A DNA stretch of 64,000 bases, taken from assembly GCF_003751085.1 (NCBI RefSeq), contig NZ_RJJY01000002.1, positions 2,356,001 through 2,420,000 of the forward strand. Direction: 5' to 3'. The position numbers and the translations under genes are program-made. Under the pieces are notes generated by a model, which worked only from the letters and a program-made list of their open reading frames with translations, searched no databases and was not told the origin of the DNA. Below, piece after piece: positions 26,184 to 35,694 of the stretch (its first letter is position 1; the number at the start of each line of letters is the position of its first letter). The stretch is from Micromonospora sp. Llam0 (lineage in GTDB: Bacteria; Actinomycetota; Actinomycetes; Mycobacteriales; Micromonosporaceae).

Positions 26184-27212
26184 TTAGCGGGCGAGGATGG
26201 AGACGGCGTCACCAAGAAGCAGCGGGGCGCCGTCCGGCCCCTTGATGTGTTTGTGGACCCAGATGCGATACCGCCGGCCTTCAGCGTCGGAGAGGTGACG
26301 CCAGTGGCCTTTGACAAAGAACCGGACCCGGTAGTGCCATTTCGCTTCACCGGTGTTGCGGTCGGTGACGGGTTTGCGTCGGCGCAGCATGACGACGCGG
26401 GTCAGGTGGACGACCTTGTCTCGTTGGGCGCGGCGGCGGGCGGCGCGGTCGAGGGGCGGGGCGGATACGGTGGCGAGGGGTTGGGCCTGGATGGCCCAGA
26501 ACGCGTAGGCGATGGCGGCACCGCGTTGACCCGGACGGTCGATTCGTCGATGCAGAACCGCCCGTCGGGGGCTGGTTCCCACTCGATGTCGTCATCGTCG
26601 TACGCGGTGAGGTCGCAACGGGCTTCGACCGACCTGCCCACGGGAATCCGGGCCGATGAGGCCAGCACGTACGGGCCGAAGTCCGCCGCGAGTTGGGCGT
26701 CCTGTGTGTACTGGGCTCGGAGGCGGGCGGCGCTGGGGTCGAGCGGGTCGTTACGGTCGGCCCAGCCGGTGATCCACCAGTCGGTGCTTCCGGTGCCGAT
26801 GTTGTGCATCTTTGCCCAGGTGACCGCGCCTATCGATGCGACCTGGCCGTGTGTTCCACGGTGGTAGATCGGTTCGGGCAGGAAAAGGACGCCGCTGTCG
26901 CTGGGGGCGATGTCGTCGGGGATGAGGTCGCCGGTCAGGTCGAGTGCCTCGGCTGCGGCGGCCACGATCGCGGTCATCTCGGGGGCCAGCACGTAGGGAT
27001 CGCCGAGTTGCCACGGCTGGTGGGCGAGCTTGTCGACGGCTGCGAGCACCTTCGGCGTTGTCGTCGCGACGGTCTCCTCGAACGCGGGCGTCGAGGTAGG
27101 CCTTCAGGTACTGCTGCGCGAAGCGGGTACGGCTGTAGTCGACCATCCGTGACTTGAGGTGGACGGCGGCCCGGGCGTAGCCGGCCAGGGTTGTCTCTTG
27201 GTAGAAGCTCAA
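26184..27212 (-). pseudogene. hypothetical gene with two compensating frameshifts
   Basis: Collinear protein text runs through three frames. From 27212 it reads MSFYQETTLAGYARAAVHLK to YLKAYLDA. After about 27085 it continues as AFEETVATTTPKVLAAVDKL and YVLAPEMTAIVAAAAEALDL, to GRFCIDESTVRVN. After about 26538 it returns to the first frame with GAAIAYAFWAIQAQPLATV and HYRVRFFVKGHWRHLSDAEG. The total is 343 codons. The well-conserved look on both sides of each break argues for recent events or assembly indels. The last part (VHLTRVVMLRRR, IWVHKHIKG) is basic and might bind nucleic acid. No family named. Confidence 0.6.
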
Positions 27213-27278
27213 GGTGCCTCCAAAGGGGGTTGTCGAACCGGCGGCCGGGATCGGCCGGTCGCTGGTCTGTTCGGGACG

Positions 27279-27623
27279 TCAGGCGGCGAGGCCGAGGGTG
27301 GCCATGGGCTGCCGGCGGGGCAGCGGTACGGGGGCCGGCGGAACGGGGCGCGCGGGCCGGAACCAGCCGACGAACCTCTGCGCGGCGGCAGCGACGCGGG
27401 CGCGTCCCGGCGTGAACCGGTGCGGGCGGGTCGCGGCCTGCTGCGCCCGCTGCGCGTCGCGCAGCGGCGGGCAGGGGTAGGCCTCGTGTACGCAGCGCAG
27501 GTTGGCGCAGCGGCCGGGATGGCGCGGGTGGGGTTGGTGATCGGCGGTGACCCGGACGGCCATGCGCCAGAGCATCGGGTCGGTCACAGTCTCGGGCTCG
27601 GGAGCGGGGGTGGTGGGCGGCAT
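27279..27623 (-). CDS. small Pro/Arg-rich protein with Cys motif
   Basis: 114 residues, ATG 27623. The central part has DPMLWRMAVRVTADHQPHPRHPGRCANLRCVHEAYPCPP with three Cys and several His, a possible small metal site. The rest is basic and Pro/Ala-rich. It is short, with no known family. Confidence 0.5.
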   Translation of the reverse strand: MPPTTPAPEPETVTDPMLWRMAVRVTADHQPHPRHPGRCANLRCVHEAYPCPPLRDAQRAQQAATRPHRFTPGRARVAAAAQRFVGWFRPARPVPPAPVPLPRRQPMATLGLAA

Positions 27624-27769
27624 GAGGGCGGGTCCTTTCGGCGACCGGGATCGGGCGGGTGGTCACCACCCCCCCGGCCGTCTCGGCTCGTGGCCTGGGA
27701 GCCGTCCTCCTCGCCGTTCGGGTCGGGCGATGGTGACCGCGCCGATCGACGCTCGACTCTGCGGAAAGA

Positions 27770-28294
27770 TCAAGTCGTCCAGGGGGCGTCGGCGGGCTTC
27801 GCGTTTCCGCACGCGGCTTGCGGACCGGCCGAGGTCTCGGTGTGCCCGTGGGTGTCTCTGCGGATGAGGAAGCAGTCGGGCGCGGCGGGGTCGTCGTGCC
27901 GGTAGTCGCGCAGGCGGGTGTCGTAGTGCGCGGGGTGGCCGCAGTGGGCGCAGCACAGTGGGACCTCGCGGTCCAGGTGCTGCCCGTCGGGACCCGCGCT
28001 GGTGGTGTGGTCGTGAGCGCTGAAGGTGCAGCGGCCGTAGGTGCAGAACGGGCGGCCGGGCGTTCGTAGCCGCCGGCTGACCTCGTCCGTGACGGCGTTG
28101 GCGAGGTCGAGGTCCGCCTGGCTGCTGTAGTGGGGCAGGCCGGCGGCGTCGAGGTAGTCGTTCGCGTCGAGGTAGCAGTGCAGGTCGACGAAGCTGCCGA
28201 TACCGGGTGGCACCGCTCCCTCGGTGATGTCGCCGTCGATCTCGGTCATGATGTGGTCGGCGTAGCGGGCCACACGTGGGTCCCCGGTGTGCAT
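27770..28294 (-). CDS. hypothetical protein with Cys/His zinc-ribbon-like region
   Basis: 174 residues, ATG 28294. The N-terminal part is acidic (VARYADHIMTEIDGDI, FVDLHCYLDANDYLDAAGLP). The middle carries FCTYGRCTF, HDHTT and VPLCCAHCGHPAHYDTRL, four to five Cys with His, consistent with a zinc ribbon. No function can be read. It belongs to the small minus-strand series with its own start signals. Confidence 0.65.
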   Translation of the reverse strand: MHTGDPRVARYADHIMTEIDGDITEGAVPPGIGSFVDLHCYLDANDYLDAAGLPHYSSQADLDLANAVTDEVSRRLRTPGRPFCTYGRCTFSAHDHTTSAGPDGQHLDREVPLCCAHCGHPAHYDTRLRDYRHDDPAAPDCFLIRRDTHGHTETSAGPQAACGNAKPADAPWTT

Positions 28295-28494
28295 CGGATG
28301 CCGCTCCTTACTGGTCGATCGAATGCTTCGGCGGGGCGCCGAAGCCGGTCAGCCGGTGGTATTCGTGGGCGGATGTTTCACGGCGGTGCGGGCGGCGGCG
28401 CTGAGCTGGGCGCGGGGTGCGGGGCCCGCCCACCCAATGCCTGGGTGAGCGGGCCGTTCATCACCGGTGGTGGGCGCACTGCGTGGCGGGCGCG

Positions 28495-29089
28495 CTAGAC
28501 GCGTTTGGCCAGCTCGGTAAGGGCGCGCAGCCCGACGACGACGCCGCGCCGCTGGCTCCACCGCGGCAGTTCGGGCCAGCTCTGCGCGGCCGACGGTTGG
28601 CCATGGCGTACCCGCGCGACGCGGTGCAGCCCCAGGTCGGTGTCGACGGCGGCGGCGATGCGGACCTCGCGGCGCACCGCCGCGGGGGCCTTGGCGAGAT
28701 CACCGCGCCGGTAGCCGGGGGTCACCGGTCCAGCCCAGCCCTCGAACAGCAGGCCGAAACCGACGAGTGCGCGGCGGTCGCGGGCCAGCCAGTCCCGCTG
28801 CCAAACCCGGGCGTGCGGTGTGGCGAGCTGCCGGGCGAAGCGCCGGAGTACGACCGGTACGGGCAGCGACTCGCCGGGCCGGGCCGAGTCGGACGCGGTC
28901 CACAGGTCCGGGGCGGCCAGGCTCGGATCGACCTCAAGCGCCCCAAAGCCGGAGCCGGCAGGTGGCGAGGTCGGCGCGGTCGAACAGGCCGAACACGACC
29001 GGGGGCTGGTCCCAGCCGTACTGGTCGGCGGCTGACTCGACGCCGGTCAACACCGCGGGTGTCGCGGCGCGGGTGGCAGGGTGCGGCAC
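28495..29089 (-). pseudogene. hypothetical gene with one frameshift
   Basis: GTG 29089 has a strong AAGGAGGAC site. The first frame reads VPHPATRAATPAVLTGVESA and WDQPPVVFGLFDR, then stops at about 28935. From about 28980 the +1 frame carries on without a stop: PPAGSGFGALEVDPSLAAPD, WQRDWLARDRRALVGFGLLF and ARVRHGQPSAAQSWPEL to 28495. A single base change near 28975-28990 would give about 198 residues. The product is unknown; both halves look like selected coding sequence. Confidence 0.6.
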
Positions 29090-29245
29090 AGTTGTCCTCC
29101 TTGCGGGTAGGTGCGGCTCGAACGCAATGGCGATCCGAGCCATGGACGGGATGGCGCAGGTGGCCCTGGCTCGGACCGGCGGGACGAACCACACGCGAGC
29201 GACCGGTGTCGATCAAATCGCTTGGGTCGTCCGGCGTGAGGCCGC

Positions 29246-30364
29246 TCAGCTCCGGCGGCCGCGACGAGGAGGCGCTGTGGTCGCCGCCTCGTCGGCCGTC
29301 CACGTGAAGCCGGGCAGCGGAAAGGCAGCGCCGGGCAGGTCCACCAGGTGTGGGCGCAGCCGGCCGTACTCGGCGCGGCTGATCTTGCCGATGAGCAGCG
29401 AGTCGCCGACCGCGATCCGTGGGGTGACCCAGGCGGGAACGGCGGCCAGGCGCAGCGGACGCGGGAGCAGCCCAGCGTCGGCGAGCAGATGTCCGAGGTA
29501 GACGGTCATCCGAAGCCGGGCGACCGCCACGGTCAGCGGGTCGATGTCGACGCCGTCGACTCCGGCGAGGATCCGCCGGATCGCCTCGCCGGGCGGGAGA
29601 GTGTGCCCGCCGGTGATCGGCGGTTGCTCAACCGATCGGGCGTCCATTCGGCCGGCGGTGTACCACTGCCAGAGATAGTCGACCGCCCGGACCAGGTAGT
29701 GGCCGGTGCCGACGGTCGGGTCGATCAGCCGCAGCACGGGCTCTTCGCGGAAGGTGTCGGCGGCTGGGTGGAGGGTGCGGTCGAGGATGAAGTCGGCGAC
29801 GTAGTGCGGTGTCTGCACCAGGGCGTGACGCGCCCGCCGCTGCGGGGACAGGATCTGCAGCAGGTCGCCGATGACCCAGCCACTGATCGACGGCGGATAG
29901 CCGTCCTGGTCGGGCCAGGCCAGCGACGGCGCCTGGGTGGCCCACCACCTGATCAGGTCGTCGCAGGCGGCGGCGCTGGGAGCGCCGGCCCACAGCATCG
30001 GGTTGTACTCCGGGTGCAGCAGCCACTGGGTGGAAGGGTGCCGGGTGAGGGCTTCGAAAGCGCGGCCGAGCCACAACGGTGCGCTCGCGGCGTTGCGCGC
30101 GATCCCGGGCGGTGCGCTGCGCAGCAGCGGCTCGACGAGCTGGTGGTCCTCGGCCCAGACGGCGACGCAGGACAGGTAGAGCCAGGCGGCGGCCACCTGT
30201 TCCCGCCACTCACGCTCGGCCGTGACGCTGAGGCCGTCGGGAGGGTCTTTGAGCGTGACCGTGGCAGCCAAGGCGTCGACCTGCCGTTGCAACGCACGGT
30301 GGAACGCCCTGTCGTCGGCGGGGTTGGGAGTGCCTGGCCGTCGCTGGCTACGGCGGGCGGTCAC
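29246..30364 (-). CDS. adenine-methylase-like protein lacking the NPPY motif
   Basis: 372 residues, GTG 30364 overlapping the preceding stop (GTGA). The helical N-terminal half resembles the front of Eco57I/PglX-type methylases. The SAM site is clear: motif I LIDPTVGTGHYLV (about 213-225) and acidic motif GVDGVDIDPLTVAVARLRM (about 265). After AVGDSLLIGK the protein ends in about 55 residues without an NPPY/DPPY catalytic motif. It may thus bind SAM or be a DNA-modification partner rather than a catalyst. It is coupled to 30361-31176. Confidence 0.7.
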   Translation of the reverse strand: MTARRSQRRPGTPNPADDRAFHRALQRQVDALAATVTLKDPPDGLSVTAEREWREQVAAAWLYLSCVAVWAEDHQLVEPLLRSAPPGIARNAASAPLWLGRAFEALTRHPSTQWLLHPEYNPMLWAGAPSAAACDDLIRWWATQAPSLAWPDQDGYPPSISGWVIGDLLQILSPQRRARHALVQTPHYVADFILDRTLHPAADTFREEPVLRLIDPTVGTGHYLVRAVDYLWQWYTAGRMDARSVEQPPITGGHTLPPGEAIRRILAGVDGVDIDPLTVAVARLRMTVYLGHLLADAGLLPRPLRLAAVPAWVTPRIAVGDSLLIGKISRAEYGRLRPHLVDLPGAAFPLPGFTWTADEAATTAPPRRGRRS

Positions 30365-31176
30365 GGCTGCTCCTCGACCATGTTCGCGGACGTCCAGCGC
30401 CACTGGTAGGCGCCGACGGCGTAGTGGTCGTCGGCGTCGGCCGGTACCCGGTCCTCCTCGATCCACCGGCTGCTGTCCTCGCCGGTGTCCGCTTCCCACT
30501 GCACGCTGACGAAGCCGGCACCGAGACGCAGGACGGGGTGTTCACCGGGCATGTCGCCGATCGACAGCCCGTGCAGGTGGTCGGCCATGCGTTCGACCTC
30601 GTCGCGCGGGAACCGGCACAGCAGGCCGCCGTTCACGGCGCTGTATCCGTCGGCGACCAGCGCCGTGTAGTGGTCGCCGCCGACGGTGTCGGAGGTGACG
30701 GTCGCCGGTACCCAGCTCGCGTCGGGGGGCAGGATGTCCTCGCGGCTGTGCGACAGCAGGTATCTGTCGTTGCTGTCCTCGCTGGTGCGGTCGGCGTTGA
30801 CGCCGAGCCACGGCACGTTGTGCTGGCGGGCGAAGCGGAGCAGGTCGAGCAGCGTGCGGCGCCCGTCGAGGTGTTCGGCGTGCAGGGGCAGGAATCCGTC
30901 ACCGTCGTTCGGGTGGGGGTTTCCGGTGGCGCCGGTGGCGGTGTGGGTCCAGGTCTCGGCCCGTACCCGGTACTCGGTGCCGTCGACGTCGTACCAGATG
31001 GGGACGCCGTTGGATGCCAGCCAGTCGCCGTCAGGCTTGCGGGACCAGATCAGTGCGGGTACGTCCGGCCAGCCGGCACGGTACTGCTGGCGGGTCTTGC
31101 GCTGCCGGGGGGTGGCGGCGGCGTGTTCGGCCAGCGGGAGGATCTCCTCCACCCGCCACCAGAGTCGACGCGTCAT
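30361..31176 (-). CDS. hypothetical protein, coupled to methylase-like gene
   Basis: 271 residues, ATG 31176. It has a helical start (RRLWWRVEEILPLAEHAA), then beta-rich sequence with IWYDVDGTEYRVRAETW, TLLDLLRFARQHNVPWLGV, YTALVADGYSAVNGGLLCRF and DHYAVGAYQWRW at the end. There is no signal or membrane part. The stop overlaps the start of the methylase-like gene, so the two are made together and may work together. No family recognised. Confidence 0.65.
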   Translation of the reverse strand: MTRRLWWRVEEILPLAEHAAATPRQRKTRQQYRAGWPDVPALIWSRKPDGDWLASNGVPIWYDVDGTEYRVRAETWTHTATGATGNPHPNDGDGFLPLHAEHLDGRRTLLDLLRFARQHNVPWLGVNADRTSEDSNDRYLLSHSREDILPPDASWVPATVTSDTVGGDHYTALVADGYSAVNGGLLCRFPRDEVERMADHLHGLSIGDMPGEHPVLRLGAGFVSVQWEADTGEDSSRWIEEDRVPADADDHYAVGAYQWRWTSANMVEEQP

Positions 31177-31283
31177 CGTCGTTTGGCTCCTTACATGCGA
31201 AAGGCCACCCGGGCGTCGCGCGGGACGCGGGCCGGGTGCCGTTGGTGAGACAGGGGTGCGCCGTCGGTCGGCGCCGTGGTGCG

Positions 31284-31830
31284 TTACCGCCGTGAGCGGC
31301 GGGGCCGGCGGCGGCCCGGCGGCAACGGGCTGCCGCCGGTGACGTGCTGCGCCCGAGCCGCCGGTTCGTCACCACCGACGGCTTCCTGCCGTCCGGCCAG
31401 CGCGGCGGGTAGTGCGGTGGCCGCCGGGTCGTCGATCAGCGGCGGCCGGCCGAGGTGCGCAAAATCGAGGGCGTGCCGGCCGAGGTCACGTAGGGCCTCG
31501 TCGATGTCGGCGAGCAGGTCGCACACGGCGGCGAGCGCTCCGGCGTCGGCGCGGAACCGCGTAGGCGGCCGGCCGGTAAGCCGGTCGCGTAGCTGCTGTG
31601 CTGCGTCGGTCAGCAGGCGCTGAATCCTGCCTGTGGCGGTGTAGCGGGCGGCGGCGGCGATCCAGTTCGCGGCATGCTCGGGCTGCTCGATCGCGGCCTC
31701 GGTCAGCCGGTCGTTCGCCAGGCGGTAGCCGGCGGCGCCTGCGGCGCGCCGCAGGAACGTGTCGTCCATGAGGCAGTCACCGCCCCGTGCGCCGTACGGC
31801 AGGTGCGGTGGATTCTGGGTTCGGGATCAT
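31284..31830 (-). CDS. small helical protein, start region frameshifted
   Basis: The main frame is 161 residues from ATG 31769 (MDDTFLRRAAGAAGYRLAND, then helical text LLTDAAQQLRDRLTG and VCDLLADIDEALRDLGRHAL, basic tail). Just upstream, ATG 31830 overlaps the stop of 31827-32111 and encodes MIPNPESTAPAVRRTG before a stop. Removing one base in the CCCC run at 31783-31786 would join it to the main frame. So either a 17-codon leader peptide exists or the gene has a one-base error. Function unknown. Confidence 0.5.
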
Positions 31831-32111
31831 GTCGGGTCCTTCTGCGCGCCGGTGGCGCGCGGTTCGGACGCGAAAGCCCCGGCCGGGGCGGCTCCTGCTG
31901 ACACGGACCGGCACACGGCCGGCGGCAGCAGGTGCCCGGGCCGGGGCGATCGTGTCAGGTGGAACGAGCCGGTTGAGGCCGTCGGGACTACGACGGCAGG
32001 TGGTGCAAGGCGGAGGGCCGCGGCGGCGACCTCGAGCGGGGACAGCACGGCGGCGTGCGGGTCCGCCGCCCAGGTACCCGGCCAGCGGGCGGGGCAGGGT
32101 GACGCCACCAT
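31827..32111 (-). CDS. small Ala/Pro-rich hypothetical protein
   Basis: 94 residues from ATG 32111. The codons have the usual GC-rich third positions and the stop forms an ATGA overlap with the next start, which supports a real gene. Text: AVLSPLEVAAAALRLAPPAV, RPGHLLPPAVCRSVSAGAA. No domain. The open frame runs up to 32264, overlapping the gene at 32228. Confidence 0.4.
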   Translation of the reverse strand: MVASPCPARWPGTWAADPHAAVLSPLEVAAAALRLAPPAVVVPTASTGSFHLTRSPRPGHLLPPAVCRSVSAGAAPAGAFASEPRATGAQKDPT

Positions 32112-32227
32112 GGCCGGGCCGGCCGTCGCCGAAGGTGTGCCCAGGCGTTGGGGAGCTGCGGTGAGGGCCGGCGTGCGGTGCGGGGTACGGATGGCGGGGT
32201 CAGGATGGGCGAGAGGCGTGTCTGCTT

Positions 32228-32602
32228 CTACTGGGGGGTCGTGTCGGGGTGCTCGGCTGCCCAAAGCCGGGTGAGGGAGCGCAGGTGGTCGATCTGCGCG
32301 GCGCGGCGGGCGAGCAGCGCGTCGAGGCGGGGTCCTCGTGCGTGGAGGACGCCGGTGTTCTCGATGAGGGGGATCTGGTCGTGGCGTCCGGCGGCGAGGA
32401 CCTGCTCGACGTCGCGCAGGCTGCGGTCCAGCGGTGTGATGAGTCCGGCGATGAAGCCTTCGGTCATCTCCAGGGCGGTGAGCGCGGTACGCAGTTCCGT
32501 GGCGAGCGTCGGCGTGCCGGGGTCGGCGTGTAGTGCCTCGGCCAAGTGCTGGGGGTTGATCCGTTCGCGGCAGTACTTGGCGGCGAGTCGGGTGTCGATC
32601 AC
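32228..32602 (-). CDS. small helical hypothetical protein
   Basis: 124 residues from GTG 32602 with GAAAGGG upstream. It is almost entirely helical: LAAKYCRERINPQHLAEAL, ELRTALTALEMTEGFIAGL, LDRSLRDVEQVLAAG, LDALLARRAAQIDHLRSLT. A coiled-coil or bundle protein is likely. It could be an antirestriction or regulatory small protein, but there is no direct evidence. Confidence 0.6.
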   Translation of the reverse strand: MIDTRLAAKYCRERINPQHLAEALHADPGTPTLATELRTALTALEMTEGFIAGLITPLDRSLRDVEQVLAAGRHDQIPLIENTGVLHARGPRLDALLARRAAQIDHLRSLTRLWAAEHPDTTPQ

Positions 32603-32823
32603 GGGGGTGCCCTTTCTGCTGTTCGGGTCGGGGAAAGGCCCGGCCGGGCGGGGTGCCGGCCGGGCACGGGTGGTGGTGTGGTCAGCGGAGGTTGTTCGGG
32701 TGAGCGGGGTCCGCCGGCGGCCGGTCCCGGCCACCGGGGCGGTCGTGCGGCTGATGCTGTGCGGTGGTGATGAGCGCGCGCGTGGCGGGCGATGGCGACG
32801 CTGGGTAGGTGTGGCGGGCGGCG

Positions 32824-33918
32824 TCAACGCGTGTCGGGTCCGGCCGTCTCAGTTGGGTCGGGCACCCGGTGCCAGGCGCCGTCCAGCCACACCTGCCAGT
32901 GGGTGCTGAAGGTGGCCTCGACAGTGGCCAGGTAGGTAGCCAGGCTGGTCCACGCGGCGGGCTGCCGGGGCCGGTCGAGGCCGGTGAAGACGACGAAGTC
33001 GCCGCAGGAGTCGCCGTCGTCGTCGACCGACCTGGCCAGGAACGCGCCGGCCGGCAGGGCGGAGATCCGGCGGGTGAGGTCGTACTCGGTGACCAGACGG
33101 TCGAGGACGGTCTCCTCGTCGGTGGGCTGGCGCCGGTAGCGGCATCCACGCACGTACTCATCCAGGTCACGCCGGCTGAACCGGGCGGGATCGTGGTAGC
33201 TGAGCCAGGTCCCGCCGCCGCGGCCCTCGTTGTGGATGACGCCGATCCGGGTGCCGTCGAGACGGAGTGCGGCGGTGAACGCGACCCCACGGTCGGTGGG
33301 GAGTTCGTCGAGGCTGGTGACGGTGAGCCGGTCGTGGGGCACGTGCAGCGGGCTGTGCCGCAGCGGGATACGGGCGGGCTGCTGGGCCGGGGTGGGTGGT
33401 GTGCCGGCGATGCGGGCGCAGTCGGCGGGGTCGACGGCGCGCCAATCCCACACCCAGCCGCAGATCGTGTACCGGCCGTCGGCGTCGGGGCAGATCCGGG
33501 AGATCCCGTCGGCATCGCCGTGGACGCGCCGTTCGTCCAGGATGATCTCGTCGCCGTCGAAGTACAGCGGCGCGCACACAAGGTCGAGTTCGGCGTCGAG
33601 AGCCGGCCCGCGCAGACCGTCGCCGTGCAGCCGCCGGCGGGTCTCATCGCGCAGGCGTTCCTGGTCGGCGACGATCGCTTCGGCGACGTCGCGTTCGCAG
33701 GAGAACACGGCGTACTGGCCGTCGTATCCACGTTGGGCGTCGAGGCGTCCGACGAAGCCGACCGGGTGGCGGGTCCGGCCGTGGTGGTCGTAGGCGGTCC
33801 AGTCCCCGGCGAAGACGCCGATGTCGCCGATCATGATGTGGGTGGCGGCGAGATGGCCGCCGACCGTGGGATCGGCGGGGTGCTGGCCGCGGGTCGGTGG
33901 GGTGGTGTGGTCAGGCAC
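32824..33918 (-). CDS. hypothetical protein
   Basis: 364 residues from GTG 33918, chosen for GGGAGAG just upstream; ATG 33948 is the alternative. Cytoplasmic and mixed alpha/beta. Recognisable parts are AATHIMIGDIGVFAGDWTAY, RDVAEAIVADQERLRDETRR, ICPDADGRYTICGWVWDW and FVVFTGLDRPRQPAAWTSL, ending FSTHWQVWLDGAWHRV. It has many Trp and acidic residues, in the same style as 30361-31176. No family was recognised. Confidence 0.65.
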   Translation of the reverse strand: MPDHTTPPTRGQHPADPTVGGHLAATHIMIGDIGVFAGDWTAYDHHGRTRHPVGFVGRLDAQRGYDGQYAVFSCERDVAEAIVADQERLRDETRRRLHGDGLRGPALDAELDLVCAPLYFDGDEIILDERRVHGDADGISRICPDADGRYTICGWVWDWRAVDPADCARIAGTPPTPAQQPARIPLRHSPLHVPHDRLTVTSLDELPTDRGVAFTAALRLDGTRIGVIHNEGRGGGTWLSYHDPARFSRRDLDEYVRGCRYRRQPTDEETVLDRLVTEYDLTRRISALPAGAFLARSVDDDGDSCGDFVVFTGLDRPRQPAAWTSLATYLATVEATFSTHWQVWLDGAWHRVPDPTETAGPDTR

Positions 33919-34007
33919 TGACTCTCTCCCTTTGTCGAGGCTGGCGCTCATGGGTGGGTTGATTGCGGTGTGGATTCCGCCACCGCCGCTGGGGTGGGTG
34001 ACGGATT

Positions 34008-35102
34008 TCAGGTGGGCGGCACGCCGAGCGGGGCACCTTGCGCGGCCATGAACGGCACGGGGTCGATGGCCCCGTTCGCGCTCGCGTCGCCGTTGTGGTG
34101 TACCTCGTAGTGCAGGTGCGGGCCGGAGCTGTTGCCGGTGGAGCCGACGACGCCGATGGGTTGGCCGACGGCGACCTGCTGCCCGACGCTGACGGTCGGC
34201 GGCCGGTCCATGTGGCAGTAGCGGGTGAGCAGGCCCTCGGCGTGGTCGATGTCGACGTACCAGCCGCAGCCGCGGGTCAGCGTGGGGTGGCCGTCGCGGT
34301 GACAGCCCCACTCGGCGCCTGTGCTGGCGTGGACCGCGTTGCAGCGCACGGTGCGCACGGTGCCGGCCGACGCGGCGCGGATGACCGTGCCACGGGGGGC
34401 GCTGAGGTCGACGCCGTCGTGGCCCGGCCGGTCCGAGCTGCGGAAGGCGGATCCGACCGGGGCGAGCACCGGCTGGGTCCACGGGCCGACGGCACCGCAG
34501 CCGGCCAGCCCGTCGGCGGGGAGGCCTGCGGTGGCGGCGATCGCGGCGACCAGATCGGCGGCTGGCCCCTCCCACTTCGCGTACGCGTCGGGGTAGGCGG
34601 AGATCTGCACCGCCTGCGCCGCCTCGGCCAGCGGCATCGTCTGCCAGCCGTCGATCGTGACCAACGTGCCGAAGAACTTCTCCGACGCGTAGACGGGGTC
34701 GCGGAGCTGGGCGGGGGTGCCCCAGCCTTGGCTGGGACGCTGCTGGAACAGGCCGACGGAGTCGCGGTCGCCACCCGGCAGGTTCCTCAGGGCGCTTTCC
34801 TGCATGGCGGTGGCGACCGCGATCACCCACCCGCGTCCGGGTACCCCTAGACGGGCGCCGGTGGTGACGATCGCGGCGGCGTTGCCGACCTGGCCGCTGT
34901 CCCAGTCACCCTTGGCTGGCCACAGGGTCGGTCCGGCGATCGGCGCCACGGTGGCAGGTGACGAGGGACCGGGCGAGGTGGCCACGGTGACACAGCCGGC
35001 GGCGGCGGTGCCGCCACCGACGATGCCGCCGAGACCACCGGCGCAGAGGATGAACACGGCGATGAGCGCCACGGCGAGTGATACCAGGGATCGGAGCGTC
35101 AT
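34008..35102 (-). CDS. cell-wall hydrolase: lysozyme-like plus M23 peptidase
   Basis: 364 residues, ATG 35102. N-terminal anchor or signal helix (LVSLAVALIAVFILCAG), then a lysozyme/transglycosylase-like part with MQESALRNLPGGDRDSVGLF (about 95-114). The C-terminal M23 domain has zinc ligands in GHDGVDLSAPRGT (about 224) and HLHYEV (about 325). This is the usual plan of VirB1/TcpG-like hydrolases of Gram-positive conjugation systems, which open peptidoglycan locally for the transfer channel. The T4SS genes lie 11 kb further on. The active-site Glu is likely in QESALR. Confidence 0.85.
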   Translation of the reverse strand: MTLRSLVSLAVALIAVFILCAGGLGGIVGGGTAAAGCVTVATSPGPSSPATVAPIAGPTLWPAKGDWDSGQVGNAAAIVTTGARLGVPGRGWVIAVATAMQESALRNLPGGDRDSVGLFQQRPSQGWGTPAQLRDPVYASEKFFGTLVTIDGWQTMPLAEAAQAVQISAYPDAYAKWEGPAADLVAAIAATAGLPADGLAGCGAVGPWTQPVLAPVGSAFRSSDRPGHDGVDLSAPRGTVIRAASAGTVRTVRCNAVHASTGAEWGCHRDGHPTLTRGCGWYVDIDHAEGLLTRYCHMDRPPTVSVGQQVAVGQPIGVVGSTGNSSGPHLHYEVHHNGDASANGAIDPVPFMAAQGAPLGVPPT

Positions 35103-35191
35103 CCCGGCCCCCTGCCGTCGGGACCGGGGTGACGGGTTCGGTGGGGCGGCGCGGCGAAGCCGGGCATGGCGGGTTCCTTCCTGGTTCGCGG

Positions 35192-35605
35192 TCAGCCGAG
35201 GTGGTGGACGCCGACCGGCTCGCCGTCGCCGCTGTGCACGGTGACCGTGTCGTCGACGGGGTTGATCACGTAGATCCACGTCGCGACGAGGTCGACGGCG
35301 CGGCTGAGCGGGAAGACGGTGAGCGGCTCCGGATCGGTGTCGTCGAGCGTCATGCCGACCCCCGCGACGTGGTGCTGGCCGGTAACCGGCCGCGGGTCCG
35401 GGGCGAGGTCGGGTCCGAGGTAGTCCCAGTCGTGGGCGAGGACGGCATCGATGAGGGCGCGGGTGTCGCGTCGTGTGGTGGTGGCCCAGATGCCGCGCAG
35501 CTGCGGGATGACCGATGAGGGGTTGCCGTCGAAGTGGACGTAGCGGGCGCGGACGATGGTCGGCCGGGCGGGGTCGGCGGCGCCGACGTAACAGGGGGTT
35601 CCCAC
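35192..35605 (-). CDS. small hypothetical protein
   Basis: 137 residues, GTG 35605. Text: CYVGAADPARPTIVRARYVHF, GNPSSVIPQLRGIWATTTRR, HDWDYLGPDLAPD and VDLVATWIYVINPVDDTVTV. The beta-rich layout suggests a small globular cytoplasmic protein. No family. It is part of the accessory series between the wall hydrolase and the next small gene. Confidence 0.6.
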   Translation of the reverse strand: MGTPCYVGAADPARPTIVRARYVHFDGNPSSVIPQLRGIWATTTRRDTRALIDAVLAHDWDYLGPDLAPDPRPVTGQHHVAGVGMTLDDTDPEPLTVFPLSRAVDLVATWIYVINPVDDTVTVHSGDGEPVGVHHLG

Positions 35606-35694
35606 GGGCGGTGTCTCCTCGTGAATCGCTGGATGGGCGCGGGGTATGGCGACGACCGCGGGGCGTGGCCGGCCGCGCGGACATCGGCGTCAGG

